Origin: Aquirufa nivalisilvae
Lineage (GTDB): Bacteria > Bacteroidota > Bacteroidia > Cytophagales > Spirosomataceae
Assembly: GCF_004307455.1 (NCBI RefSeq)
Contig: NZ_SEWX01000002.1
Coordinates: 248,001 to 312,000, forward strand
DNA length: 64,000 bases
Reading direction: 5' to 3'
Shown here piece after piece: positions 48,354 through 57,771 of the stretch; the stretch's first letter is position 1; each line of letters begins with the position of its first letter. The position numbers and the translations under genes were made by a program. The notes under the pieces are model-generated. The model was not told the DNA's origin. It ran no database searches and was given only the letters and a program-made list of their open reading frames with translations.

Positions 48354-50597
48354 ATGAAGCGACTTCTTCTCTTATTATTTACGCTTACTACATTTTCATC
48401 TCTAGCTCAAACAGCCAAACGAAACGAAATTTTTCAAATGCTTATTAAGCCTGCCAAAGGTTCCCTTAAAATGGATGGTAAGCTCGATGAAGCAGCCTGG
48501 TTAGAGGCCGCCAAGGTAAGTGATTTTGTTATGTGTAATCCTACTGATACACTTTGTTCCAATGTCCGTACGGACGTTCGAATGACCTATGATGATAAAT
48601 ACCTCTATATTTCAGCCGAATGTTTCCTGAAAGATCAATCACGTTATGTGGTGGAATCCTTGAAGCGAGATTTCAGTTTTGGTATTAATGATAATTTCCT
48701 TGTTTTCATCGATACTTTCGATGATAAAACCACCGGTTTTTCTTTTGGGGCTAATGCTGCTGGTGCACAGTGGGACGGACAGATGTCGGAAGGGGCCAAA
48801 GTAAACCTAAACTGGGATAATAAATGGGAGTCTTCCACTTCCTACAATAAAGAATCTTGGATCTGGGAAGCAGCTATTCCATTTAAGTCCATTCGTTACA
48901 AAAACAATAGCACTCGGTGGGGAATTAATTTTAGTCGATTGGACTTGCAAGCGAAAGAAAAATCGGCTTGGGCGCCGGTACCAAGACAATTCCCTACGGC
49001 CTCTTTAGCCTATTCTGGGGTTTTATTATGGGAAACGCCACCTCCAACTCCTAAGCAAAATATTTCGGTTATTCCTTATGTTTTATCAGGTGTAACTAGC
49101 AATTATGAAGCCCAAGATCCCACTAGTTTTAGAAAGCAGATTGGAGGGGATATCAAAGTAGCTTTAAGTTCAAGTATGAACATGGACCTGACCATTAATC
49201 CCGATTTCTCTCAAGTGGATGTGGATCGTCAGCAAACCAACCTAGATCGTTTTGAATTATTTTATCCTGAGAAACGTCAGTTTTTTATTGAAAACTCGGA
49301 TTTATTTGACGGCTTTGGAACGGAAACCATTCGTCCATTTTTCTCTCGCCGGATTGGTTTAGCATTAAATAACAGAACAGGGATTTATGAACAAACACCT
49401 ATCACTTACGGAGCTCGAGTGAGTGGTAAATTAACCAATGACTGGAGAATTGGTTTGTTGAATGTACAATCTCAGCGAATTGATGATAAGGGCGTACCCA
49501 CCCAAAATTATTCCATGGTGGCCCTGCAAAGAAAATTATTTGCTCGCTCCAATATCGGTATTTTTATGATCAACAAGCAGTCGTTCATTGATACCGAATT
49601 ACAACGTCAAAATGGCTTTGCCGAATTCAATAGAAATATTGGGGTGGAATATAATTTAGCCTCTTCCAACAATTTCTGGACAGGAAAAGTATTCTACTAT
49701 CAATCGATTAGTCCAGATGCCAAAGCTAATAATTTTGCTCATGCAGCCTCATTGGCTTATAAAGACAATCATTGGATCGTGAGTTGGAAGCATCAGTGGG
49801 TAGGAGATAGTTATAATCCAGAAGTAGGGTATGTACCTCGTGTTAATTATACTAATATTAACCCAGAAGTAGGAAAAATCTTTTATCCAAAGAGTAAAAC
49901 CAGTAAGTTATTTTATGCTCAAATTCGTTTGAATAGCTTAAGCTTTTGGAATAATTCAGGAGGTTTGACAGATAATACCACCTATATAGCTTTAGAAGGA
50001 AAAATGAAAGATCAGGCGAGCTTCTCAGCTTTTCATGGCTATGATTATGTTCGTTTATTATATGATTTCGACCCAACGCGTATGGGAAATATTCCTGAGA
50101 AAAAGGGGTCTGAACATACTTGGCGTTCAGTAGGTTTGGGTTACACATCCTCTCCAATCAAATTGTTTACTTATTCTGTCACTTCTCGTTTTGGAGGATA
50201 TTATGGTAATGGAAATAGAACTGGTATTACGGGAGAATTGGGTTATCGTTTTCAACCGCATGTGGGGATTTCCATGGCAGTGGATTACAATAATATCTGG
50301 GGTGTGGAAGTGCCCGTTACACAGGCAGATGGAAGTACGACTAAAATTATTTCAGCATCTGAATTTTGGATTATTAGACCAAAAGTGGACATCACCTTTA
50401 CCAATAAATTGTTTTTCACAACCTTCTTTCAGTTGAATCAACAAACCAAGAACATGAATCTTAACGCTCGTTTACAATGGCGTTACAAGCCAGCTTCGGA
50501 TTTCTTCTTGGTTTATACCGACAATTATTTACCAGAGAATTTTCATATAAGAAACCGTTCCATAGTGTTAAAATTGAATTATTGGCTTAATTTGTAG
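48354..50597 (+). CDS. DUF5916 outer-membrane protein with CBM9-like domain
   Basis: A 747-residue exported protein. Signal peptide MKRLLLLLFTLTTFSSLAQ. Residues about 35-210 are a carbohydrate-binding family 9-like beta sandwich (KMDGKLDEAAWLEAA, VRMTYDDKYLYISAECF, WIWEAAIPFKSIRY). The rest is DUF5916, a predicted outer-membrane beta barrel with the family sequences NMDLTINPDFSQVDVDRQQTNLDRFELFYPEKRQFFIENSDLF and FSRRIG. The function is unknown; the family is abundant in Bacteroidota. It is followed 24 bases later by a DUF2911 gene. Confidence 0.9.
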   Translation: MKRLLLLLFTLTTFSSLAQTAKRNEIFQMLIKPAKGSLKMDGKLDEAAWLEAAKVSDFVMCNPTDTLCSNVRTDVRMTYDDKYLYISAECFLKDQSRYVVESLKRDFSFGINDNFLVFIDTFDDKTTGFSFGANAAGAQWDGQMSEGAKVNLNWDNKWESSTSYNKESWIWEAAIPFKSIRYKNNSTRWGINFSRLDLQAKEKSAWAPVPRQFPTASLAYSGVLLWETPPPTPKQNISVIPYVLSGVTSNYEAQDPTSFRKQIGGDIKVALSSSMNMDLTINPDFSQVDVDRQQTNLDRFELFYPEKRQFFIENSDLFDGFGTETIRPFFSRRIGLALNNRTGIYEQTPITYGARVSGKLTNDWRIGLLNVQSQRIDDKGVPTQNYSMVALQRKLFARSNIGIFMINKQSFIDTELQRQNGFAEFNRNIGVEYNLASSNNFWTGKVFYYQSISPDAKANNFAHAASLAYKDNHWIVSWKHQWVGDSYNPEVGYVPRVNYTNINPEVGKIFYPKSKTSKLFYAQIRLNSLSFWNNSGGLTDNTTYIALEGKMKDQASFSAFHGYDYVRLLYDFDPTRMGNIPEKKGSEHTWRSVGLGYTSSPIKLFTYSVTSRFGGYYGNGNRTGITGELGYRFQPHVGISMAVDYNNIWGVEVPVTQADGSTTKIISASEFWIIRPKVDITFTNKLFFTTFFQLNQQTKNMNLNARLQWRYKPASDFFLVYTDNYLPENFHIRNRSIVLKLNYWLNL

Positions 50598-50621
50598 GTC
50601 TAAAAATTAACAAACACAACC

Positions 50622-51128
50622 ATGAAAAAACTTCTTGTTATTCTTTCTTGTATTTTAAGTTTTGGAGCTTTAGCTCAAAGCCCCGCTTCCCCTCCAGCAG
50701 TAGCCTCTCAAAAAGTGGGTACTACTCAGGTTTTGATTAAATATGCTAAACCATCTGTTAAAGGACGCTTGGTATTCGGAACCAAAGAACAAAAAGCCTT
50801 AGTGCCATATGGTGAGGTTTGGAGAACGGGAGCTAATGAAGCTACAACCATTGAATTTTCGAAGGATGTCGTAGTTCAAGGCAAGCCTTTAGCCAAAGGT
50901 GTATATTCTTTGTTATCCATTCCAGGTCCAACGGAGTGGACCATTATTTTCAATAAAGAGTCAAAAATGTGGGGAGCTTACACCTATAAAGCAGATCAAG
51001 ATGCTTTACGAGTTACAGCTAAACCAAGTGAGCATGCTATGACCGAGCAATTTAACATCGGTGTTACAGAGACAGGCCAAGTGACTTTAGAATGGGATAA
51101 AACTTCTGTTTCCTTCTACGTGAAATAG
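50622..51128 (+). CDS. DUF2911 domain exported protein
   Basis: A 168-residue exported protein with signal peptide MKKLLVILSCILSFGALAQ. The DUF2911 core is clear: VLIKYAKPSVKGRLVFG, LVPYGEVWRTGANEATTIEFSKDV, GKPLAKGVYSLLSIPGPTEWTIIFNK. The function of the family is not known. It lies downstream of the DUF5916 gene and is ended by a strong terminator, so the pair forms one transcript. Confidence 0.9.
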   Translation: MKKLLVILSCILSFGALAQSPASPPAVASQKVGTTQVLIKYAKPSVKGRLVFGTKEQKALVPYGEVWRTGANEATTIEFSKDVVVQGKPLAKGVYSLLSIPGPTEWTIIFNKESKMWGAYTYKADQDALRVTAKPSEHAMTEQFNIGVTETGQVTLEWDKTSVSFYVK

Positions 51129-51147
51129 GGTAAATGAATTAAAATTT

Positions 51148-51175
51148 AAGCGAACCAAACAGGTTCGCTTTTTTT
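51148..51175 (+). terminator. Intrinsic terminator after the DUF2911 gene
   Basis: Stem AAGCGAACC (51148-51156) with GGTTCGCTT (51162-51170), loop AAACA, followed by a T-run to 51175. Confidence 0.9.
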
Positions 51176-51189
51176 ATGTCAAAAATTCA

Positions 51190-51220
51190 TTTGAATTCCT
51201 CAATGCTTTGGTTATTTTTA
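51190..51220 (+). promoter_or_regulatory. Promoter of the response-regulator operon
   Basis: TTTG (51190-51193), 19-base spacer, then TATTTTTA (51213-51220), one mismatch (last G) to TAnnTTTG. The predicted transcript starts near 51226 and would carry the inverted repeat GGGCA-TG-TGCCC (51230-51241) at its 5' end. Confidence 0.6.
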
Positions 51221-51267
51221 CCCCATTATGGGCATGTGCCCCTAAGCCATTTTAACAAGATTGTGTT

Positions 51268-51636
51268 ATGAAAAAAGTATTGATTGCAGAGGATAGTTCG
51301 GTCATTCAAAATTTAGCTAGAAAGATATTAGAGTTTCAAAACTTTGAAATTCATGCAGTAAAGAATGGACAACAAGTGTTAGACGAATTAGCCAAAGCTG
51401 ATTTTGATATCATTCTTTTGGATATTAACATGCCTGTCATGGATGGAATGGAATGTGCAAGAGCGGTTCGTGCTTTAGCAGATTCAGCTAAATCCAACAT
51501 TCCTATGATTGCTATCACAGGTAATGCAAGAAATTACAGCATGGAGGATTTCAAGGAAGCAGGGTTCAATGATTTTTTAGCTAAGCCTTTGAATTTTGAT
51601 GCACTTGTATCTCAAGTTAAAGCATTAACAGAATAA
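51268..51636 (+). CDS. Single-domain (CheY-like) response regulator
   Basis: A 122-residue receiver domain with no output domain. The acidic pair is Glu8-Asp9, the phosphorylated Asp52 lies in ILLDINMPVMDGME, Thr84 in MIAITGNA, and Lys106 in FLAKPLN; all key residues are present, so it should be phosphorylatable. No histidine kinase lies in the window. It could act in a phosphorelay or on a protein partner such as the motility or secretion machinery; nothing in the sequence decides. It is followed 4 bases later by the MBL hydrolase gene and then a HAD phosphatase, probably one operon. Confidence 0.93.
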   Translation: MKKVLIAEDSSVIQNLARKILEFQNFEIHAVKNGQQVLDELAKADFDIILLDINMPVMDGMECARAVRALADSAKSNIPMIAITGNARNYSMEDFKEAGFNDFLAKPLNFDALVSQVKALTE

Positions 51637-51640
51637 CGGC

Positions 51641-52414
51641 ATGTCGCCGATCTCGGTAGAATTTTTGGGTACGGGTACCTCACAGGGGATACCCATGATA
51701 GCCTGTTCTTGCGAAGTTTGTACTTCCTCTGATCAACATGATCAGCGTTTGCGAGTTTCTATGCACATTCAAACCCAAGGAAAAAGTTTTATCATTGATA
51801 CGGGCCCTGATTTTAGGCAGCAAATGTTACGGGCAAGTATAAAGCACGTGGATGCCGTGATTTATACCCATGAACATAAAGACCATACGGCCGGTATGGA
51901 TGATTTACGGGGATTTAATTATGTTCAAAAATCCAGTATTCCCTTGTATGCTCAGGTAAATGTGATTGACCAGCTTAAAAGGGAATTTGCCTATGCCTTC
52001 GGAGATAATAAATACCCAGGAGTTCCTGAAATAGAAACATTCCCCATCACGAATCAGGTATTTGAAATTCAAGGGGTAAAAATCCAACCTATTTTAGTCC
52101 GCCATTACATGTTGGATGTGTTCGGTTTTCGTTTCGGAGATTTCACCTACATCACAGATGCCAATTATATTTCTGAAGAGGAATTGGAAAAAGTAAAAGG
52201 TTCACAAGTACTGGTCATTAATGCTCTCAAGAAAACGTCCCATATTTCTCATTTTACCTTGGATGAAGCTTTGGAGGTAATAGAGAAAGTAAAGCCTGAG
52301 CGCGCTTATATTACCCATATCAGTCATCAGATGGGTCTGCATGCAGAAGTACAAAAAGAATTACCCCCACATGTTTTTTTGGCCTATGATGGCCTTCAAT
52401 TAAGTTTATCATAA
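51641..52414 (+). CDS. MBL-fold metallo-hydrolase (PhnP-like)
   Basis: A 257-residue metallo-beta-lactamase-fold phosphodiesterase-like enzyme. Start EFLGTGTSQGIPMIACSCEVC, with the extra CxCxxC zinc-site cysteines typical of the PhnP/LipB-adjacent family; the metal site is THEHKDH (His77, His79, Asp81, His82); further ligands lie in YITDAN and in THISHQMG near the C-terminus. PhnP-type enzymes hydrolyse cyclic ribose phosphates, but this gene has no phosphonate neighbours, so a housekeeping phosphodiesterase role is just as likely. The stop codon overlaps the start of the next gene by 1 base. Confidence 0.9.
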   Translation: MSPISVEFLGTGTSQGIPMIACSCEVCTSSDQHDQRLRVSMHIQTQGKSFIIDTGPDFRQQMLRASIKHVDAVIYTHEHKDHTAGMDDLRGFNYVQKSSIPLYAQVNVIDQLKREFAYAFGDNKYPGVPEIETFPITNQVFEIQGVKIQPILVRHYMLDVFGFRFGDFTYITDANYISEEELEKVKGSQVLVINALKKTSHISHFTLDEALEVIEKVKPERAYITHISHQMGLHAEVQKELPPHVFLAYDGLQLSLS

Positions 52415-53061
52415 TGCCTGTAGAAGCTGTTTTACTAGATATGGATGGAGTGGTGGTAGATAATTTACCTTACCACGTGGATGCTTGGTTGTTGTTTTGC
52501 GAGCAACATGGTATTCCATTAACTCGTGAAGTATTTTATCAAGAGCTCAATGGGATGAATTCCAAAGATACATTTGAGTGGTTTTATGGTCGCGAGATGT
52601 CTTTGGAGGAGATCGAACATTTAGAGCAAAAAAAGGAAGCAATTTATCGGGAATTTTATGCCGCACATCGCAAGGCTGCCCCAGGTTTAATTTCCTTTTT
52701 GGAAGGATTGCAGCAGCAAGGTATTGCTTGTGCTTTGGCTACTTCAGCAGGCCAAGGAAATATTGATTTTATTGTAGATGGTCTAGGGATTCGTCATTTT
52801 TTTCAGGCGATAGTAGGAGGGGCGGAAGTGAAAAAAGGGAAGCCTGATCCCGAAATTTATTTGAAAGCCGCTGATTTATTAGGAGTAGCATATGCCAACT
52901 GCTGGGTGGTAGAAGATTCCCTTCAAGGAATTCAAGCTGGCTTATCTGCTGGCATGCAAGTAGTTGGTATGACCACATCCCATACTGCAGCAGAACTGGC
53001 TCATACCCAAATCCAAGTACCTAATTTCGAGGGACTTCTGGATTTGATTCAAACCAAATAA
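52414..53061 (+). CDS. HAD-superfamily phosphatase / beta-phosphoglucomutase-like
   Basis: A 215-residue HAD hydrolase. Motif I LLDMDGVVVDN (Asp9, Asp11), a helical cap domain (about 18-85), motif II Ser/Thr in LATSAG, motif III Lys in KKGKPDPEIYL, motif IV VVEDSLQGIQAGLSAGM. This is the beta-phosphoglucomutase/phosphatase subfamily acting on sugar phosphates. The start overlaps the previous stop (TAATG). No sugar catabolic gene lies beside it, so the substrate stays open. Confidence 0.9.
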   Translation: MPVEAVLLDMDGVVVDNLPYHVDAWLLFCEQHGIPLTREVFYQELNGMNSKDTFEWFYGREMSLEEIEHLEQKKEAIYREFYAAHRKAAPGLISFLEGLQQQGIACALATSAGQGNIDFIVDGLGIRHFFQAIVGGAEVKKGKPDPEIYLKAADLLGVAYANCWVVEDSLQGIQAGLSAGMQVVGMTTSHTAAELAHTQIQVPNFEGLLDLIQTK

Positions 53062-53073
53062 TAATTCTCTTTT

Positions 53074-53089
53074 TTTAGATTAATCTAAA
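53074..53089. promoter_or_regulatory. 16-base perfect palindrome upstream of the second susC
   Basis: TTTAGATTAATCTAAA reads the same on both strands. It lies 12 bases after the HAD gene stop and 112 bases before susC. It may be an operator. Confidence 0.4.
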
Positions 53090-53100
53090 TTTTCTTGGGT

Positions 53101-53124
53101 AAAATTAGGATATTTCCTAATTTT
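53101..53124 (+). terminator. Perfect AT-rich hairpin between the HAD gene and susC
   Basis: AAAATTAGGA (53101-53110) pairs perfectly with TCCTAATTTT (53115-53124), loop TATT. It ends in four T and may terminate the upstream operon, or may be part of the susC leader. Confidence 0.45.
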
Positions 53125-53201
53125 CAAAACCTTTACGTTCGTAAATGGTTAATCATCATTGTTCCTTATTTTAATAATTAATTCATCAAAAACGTTACCT
53201 T

Positions 53202-56200
53202 ATGAAAAGAAAATTATTATTCAGCCTTGGATTGGTGCTGTTCTGGATAGTTCCAGTGCTTGCCCAAGACCAAGTTATTTCTGGAAAGGTTAGCTCATCG
53301 GAAGATGGAGCAAGCTTGCCAGGAGTGAGCGTTTCCATCAAAGGAAGCTCACGTGGAATTACCACAGGTAGTGATGGTAGCTACCGTCTTTCCGTTCCTG
53401 GAAAGAATGCCGTTTTATCCTTCAGTTTTGTGGGTTTTGCAAGACAAGATGTACCTGTAGGCAACAAGTCGGTTATTAATGTATCCTTGGTGCCAGAATC
53501 AGCCAGCCTAGATGAGGTTGTTGTCATCGGTTATGGTACAGCTAAAAAGCAAAATTTAACTGGAGCTCAGGTGAATGTATCTTCCAAGGCATTGGAAAAT
53601 AAGCCAGTGACCAGCTTTGAAAATTTATTGCAAGGAAAAGCTGCTGGTGTTCAAGTAACCGCTCAAAATGGTCGCCCAGGTGCGCCTGCGTTTATACGTA
53701 TCCGTGGGGAAGGAACCTTAACAGCCGGTGCTCAACCTTTAGTGGTGATTGATGGTGTGCCAACTGCTAATAGCGAAGGGGTTATTGGAAGCGTGAACGT
53801 ATTAAGTTCATTGAATCCGAATGACATCGAGGATATTTCCATTTTAAAAGATGCCTCTTCTGCTGCTATTTATGGTTCACGTGGAGCCAATGGGGTTATT
53901 TTAGTGACAACCAAAAGAGGTAAAAAAGGAAATGCCAAAGTGACTGTTTCAACTTCTTATGGTATCAACGAGAAGACACCAGACAATTTCCAAATGATGA
54001 ACATGCGTCAAAAATTGGAATATGAAAGGGACTTAGATTATGCCAATGAATATGTTGATGCTGCAGGAATTACTAGTCCGGCAAGTGCCACACAAGCTGA
54101 GTTGGATAAAGTTTGGGCGACGTTGGAATCTAAAAAAACAGATTGGTTCAATACCTTGTTGCGTCGTGGAATGAACCAAGTGACACGCGTAGGTGTGAGT
54201 GGGGCAAGTGATATGTTTACCTATAATTTATCCTTAGAAAATCAGATCAATGAAGGTATCTTCAAATTAGCATCTGATTTATGGAGAAAGCAAGGTCGTG
54301 TAAACGTGGAATTCAAGCCGAATAATTGGGCTAAGATTGGAACGAATATCAATTTTTCTAATATTAAGACCAATGAAATTCGTGACCGTTACAATGCACA
54401 GAACCCGGCATTCGCTCTTTATGCATATAACGCTTATGAGCCTGAACGTTTAGATGATGGGACTTATAATCTAACTCATCAAGGTTTCCCAATTTCAGAA
54501 GCTTTGGAAAATAACCCGGAAAGCTTAACAACTAACACAGGTATTTCCAGCGCTTATATATCCTTAACTCCAGTGAAAAACTTTGAGTTTAGATCACAAG
54601 CTGGGGTAACTTGGGTAGATTATTATCGTGAGTCTTACATCAAGCCAAACTCCGTTTTAGATCAGTACGTGGGAGACCCTGCTGCTCGCGGCTCTAAATC
54701 AGATAATGGTTATCAGTCATTCAACTACGTATTTTCTAACACGATTAATTATACGAATACCTTTGCTGATAAACACAGCGTTCGTGCTTTAGCAGGTGTT
54801 GAGTATACCAATGACAATTACCGTTCCTTCTCTTTTAGTACCAAAGGTTTTCCTAATGGTAAAGTAAGCACTCAGGACAATGCCTCTACTCCAGTTTCAG
54901 CTACGTCAGCTAGGACAGATTGGACATTGTTCTCTTTATTTGGACGTGTGGGTTATGATTACAATCAACGCTATTTCTTAGATGCTTCGATTCGTCGCGA
55001 TGGTTCCTCTCGTTTTGGAGTTGATAATCGTTACGGCTTGTTTGGATCAGTAAGTGCTGGTTGGGAAATCTCTAAAGAAGCGTTCATGGAAGACTTAACT
55101 TTCGTGAATCAACTGAAATTACGTGCTAGTTATGGTACTTCAGGTAATGATCGTATTGGTAACTATACTTCCTTAGGATTGTATCGTTATTCCAGTTATG
55201 GTACTACCTCAGCTACTTTTCCTTCTCAATTACCTAACTCAAATTTAACGTGGGAAAAATCAGCTTCTGCTAACATCGGAATTGATTTTGCATTGTTGAA
55301 AAACAAGTTGACAGGTTCTGTGGATTACTACCAAAAGAAAACGTCTAACTTATTATTTGATCGTCCAGTTTCTTCTACAACGGGTTTTTCTAGTAGAACT
55401 GAAAATGTGGGAGCTGTTGAAAATGCAGGTTTGGAATTGACGTTAAATTATAAGATTATCCAAACCAAAGACTTGTATTGGGATATCTCGGCGAACTTTA
55501 CCAACAACAATAACAAGGTGGTGGAGTTGACAGAAGATAACTTAAACCGTTCTGGTAGTGTTTCTAAATTGAAAATTGGTGAGCCTATTGATGTATATTA
55601 TCTAAACCGATATGTAGGTGTTAACAAAGAAACAGGCGCACCTATTTATTTAGATAAAAATGGATCAAGCACAGAAACTTGGAGTGCTGGAGATGCTGTT
55701 ATTTTAAGTGGTAAATCTCGTCAAATCAAGTATTTCGGAGGTTTAGGTACTACGGTGACGTACAAAGGAGTTACTTTATCTGCTGATGCGGTGTATCAAG
55801 GTGGTCATTATATCATGAACTTCAGATGGCAAGATTTGACATCTGATGGAGAGAATGTATATCAAAATCAGGCAGTAGATGCATTGAATTATTGGAAAAA
55901 GGCAGGAGATGTAAATGTTTTGCCTGATCCACGTAAATTGTATCAATCTTTCTCTTCTGATCGCTTCTTACAAAAAGGAGATTATATCCGTCTACGTAAC
56001 GTAACCTTAGCCTACAATTTACCTAGCAACTGGGTAAAGAAAGCCAAAATGCAGTCGGTACGAGTGTATGCTCAAGCGCAAAACTGGTTCTATTGGGCTC
56101 CAGAGTTTAAGGGAGATCCAGAAGTTGGGTTTGGTCAAGCAGAGAGTACTGGAGGAACAGTTCAAGGTTTATTTGCGGCTTATTCTTATCCGCAAACTAG

Positions 56201-56234
56201 AACGGTCAATGTAGGTTTAGATATCACATTTTAA
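53202..56234 (+). CDS. SusC/RagA-family TonB-linked outer membrane protein
   Basis: A 1010-residue TonB-dependent transporter. Signal peptide (LLFSLGLVLFWIVPVLAQ), carboxypeptidase-regulatory-like domain (about 24-102, ISGKVSSSEDGASLPGVSVSIKG), SusC signature DEVVVIGYGTAKKQNLTGAQ (about 105-124), plug domain with QGKAAGVQVTAQNGRPG, QPLVVIDGVP and DASSAAIYGSRGANGVILVTTKRG, and a barrel ending in NVGLDITF. The length is typical. It is not a close copy of the SusC at 2458. Its SusD partner follows after 11 bases. Substrate unknown; the metalloprotease gene downstream of the pair might point to protein-derived nutrients. Confidence 0.95.
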   Translation: MKRKLLFSLGLVLFWIVPVLAQDQVISGKVSSSEDGASLPGVSVSIKGSSRGITTGSDGSYRLSVPGKNAVLSFSFVGFARQDVPVGNKSVINVSLVPESASLDEVVVIGYGTAKKQNLTGAQVNVSSKALENKPVTSFENLLQGKAAGVQVTAQNGRPGAPAFIRIRGEGTLTAGAQPLVVIDGVPTANSEGVIGSVNVLSSLNPNDIEDISILKDASSAAIYGSRGANGVILVTTKRGKKGNAKVTVSTSYGINEKTPDNFQMMNMRQKLEYERDLDYANEYVDAAGITSPASATQAELDKVWATLESKKTDWFNTLLRRGMNQVTRVGVSGASDMFTYNLSLENQINEGIFKLASDLWRKQGRVNVEFKPNNWAKIGTNINFSNIKTNEIRDRYNAQNPAFALYAYNAYEPERLDDGTYNLTHQGFPISEALENNPESLTTNTGISSAYISLTPVKNFEFRSQAGVTWVDYYRESYIKPNSVLDQYVGDPAARGSKSDNGYQSFNYVFSNTINYTNTFADKHSVRALAGVEYTNDNYRSFSFSTKGFPNGKVSTQDNASTPVSATSARTDWTLFSLFGRVGYDYNQRYFLDASIRRDGSSRFGVDNRYGLFGSVSAGWEISKEAFMEDLTFVNQLKLRASYGTSGNDRIGNYTSLGLYRYSSYGTTSATFPSQLPNSNLTWEKSASANIGIDFALLKNKLTGSVDYYQKKTSNLLFDRPVSSTTGFSSRTENVGAVENAGLELTLNYKIIQTKDLYWDISANFTNNNNKVVELTEDNLNRSGSVSKLKIGEPIDVYYLNRYVGVNKETGAPIYLDKNGSSTETWSAGDAVILSGKSRQIKYFGGLGTTVTYKGVTLSADAVYQGGHYIMNFRWQDLTSDGENVYQNQAVDALNYWKKAGDVNVLPDPRKLYQSFSSDRFLQKGDYIRLRNVTLAYNLPSNWVKKAKMQSVRVYAQAQNWFYWAPEFKGDPEVGFGQAESTGGTVQGLFAAYSYPQTRTVNVGLDITF

Positions 56235-56245
56235 TTAGTAGAGAC

Positions 56246-57670
56246 ATGAAAATGAAAAAATTCATTCTAGCGATATGCAGTGTTTGCCTAGTGGGACTAG
56301 GCTCTTGTGAAAAAGGATTGGAACTGGGACCATATAACTCAGCAACCATCGCACAAGCTTTTGAATCGGATTCTGATTTTGCCAACGCAGTCAGAGGTAT
56401 GTATGCCTCAGCTTTAGGAGGCTCTTATTTTGGAGGTTCCATGATAAGTTTACCGGATATTTTATCAGATAATGTTGTAGTAGCCCGTACGGGTCGTTTA
56501 TCCAATCTTTCTTTTTACGAATGGCGGTATACAGCTGATGGAACTTGGGGATTGTTTGCTACAGCTTACACAGGTATTCGTCGCGCCAATGCCATATTGG
56601 AAAATATTGATCGTTTACCTGCGGGAGCATCCAAAGAGAATTACAAAGCTGAGGCGCTAGCTTTCCGCGCTATGGCTCACTTTGATTTGGTTCGTTTGTA
56701 TGGAAAAGCTTATACTCAAGCATCAGATACAGACTTAGGAGTTCCTTACGTGACATCAACCGATGCAACATTGAAGCCAAGTAGAGAATCTGTTAAAACC
56801 AATTTCAGTAAGATTGAAACAGATTTGAAAGCCGCTGAGGCAGCTATTGGTTCAGCTAATGGTATCTATCGATTCAACAAGGCAGCCGTTTCAGCTCTAT
56901 TATCTCGTGTTTACCTCTATGAAGGTAAATGGCAGGAATCAGCGGATGCTGCTACTCGTTCATTAGCTCTAAGCTCAAACCCTGGTGGTTTGGCTGATTA
57001 TGCTAGAATTTGGACAGATGCGGTGAATACGGGCGTATTGCTAAAATTGCAGATTGTTGATAAAGACCGTATCACTCCGGGTGTAGAATACAGCCAAAGT
57101 TCAGCTTCTGGTGTTCGTAATGAATATGTCGTGGATCATTTATTCTTACAATCTTTCAAAGCCAATGATGTGAGAACGGCAGCTTCTGTTCGTTTGACGA
57201 CCTTCAATGGCCAGCCTTACAATTCCGTGGCAAAATGGTTTGGAAGAGCTACGGGTAATGCCAACGTAATAGATTCTAAAGTGATTCGCGTAGCGGAGGT
57301 TTGGTTAAATTTAGCTGAGTCATTGGCTAATCTAGGTAAAAATGCTGAAGCCTTGACTGCTTTGAATAACTTACGTAAAAATCGTTACACGGATTTTGAT
57401 GCAGGTAATTTTTCAGAATCTGGTAATGCCTTGAAAACGGCCATCGATTTAGAACGTCGTTTGGAATTCGCTTTCGAAGGTCATCGTTTGTTTGATTTGA
57501 AACGTAAAGGAAATGGAATTTCTCGTTCTTCTCGAGGTGATAAAGCGGATGGTACAGGTACTCCTGCACGTTTCTTGTCTTTAGCTGCTACGGATTACCG
57601 TTTGCAATTACCACTACCAAGCAATGAATTACGTGTTAACTCTAATATTCAACAAAATCCGAATTATTAA
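56246..57670 (+). CDS. SusD/RagB-family nutrient-binding outer membrane lipoprotein
   Basis: A 474-residue lipoprotein partner of the preceding SusC. Lipobox LVGLGSC (Cys21). SusD features: FANAVRGMYASALGG, the helical RRANAILENIDRLPAG and AEALAFRAMAHFDLVRLYGKAY, the C-terminal domain with VIRVAEVWLNLAESLANLGK, LNNLRKNRYTDF, DLERRLEFAFEGHRLFDLKRKG, and the end RLQLPLPSNELRVNSNIQQNPNY. A terminator follows. Confidence 0.95.
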   Translation: MKMKKFILAICSVCLVGLGSCEKGLELGPYNSATIAQAFESDSDFANAVRGMYASALGGSYFGGSMISLPDILSDNVVVARTGRLSNLSFYEWRYTADGTWGLFATAYTGIRRANAILENIDRLPAGASKENYKAEALAFRAMAHFDLVRLYGKAYTQASDTDLGVPYVTSTDATLKPSRESVKTNFSKIETDLKAAEAAIGSANGIYRFNKAAVSALLSRVYLYEGKWQESADAATRSLALSSNPGGLADYARIWTDAVNTGVLLKLQIVDKDRITPGVEYSQSSASGVRNEYVVDHLFLQSFKANDVRTAASVRLTTFNGQPYNSVAKWFGRATGNANVIDSKVIRVAEVWLNLAESLANLGKNAEALTALNNLRKNRYTDFDAGNFSESGNALKTAIDLERRLEFAFEGHRLFDLKRKGNGISRSSRGDKADGTGTPARFLSLAATDYRLQLPLPSNELRVNSNIQQNPNY

Positions 57671-57694
57671 TCGACGTATTTTGTGTGTTAATCG

Positions 57695-57722
57695 AAAAAG
57701 TCCCCATCAGTGGGACTTTTTT
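57695..57722 (+). terminator. Intrinsic terminator after the second susCD pair
   Basis: Stem AAAAAGTCCC (57695-57704) with GGGACTTTTT (57712-57721), 7-base loop, T-run. Located 24 bases after the susD stop. Confidence 0.88.
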
Positions 57723-57771
57723 GATTAATATATTAGCAGAACATCTTTATATTTAGGAATTAATACCACTT

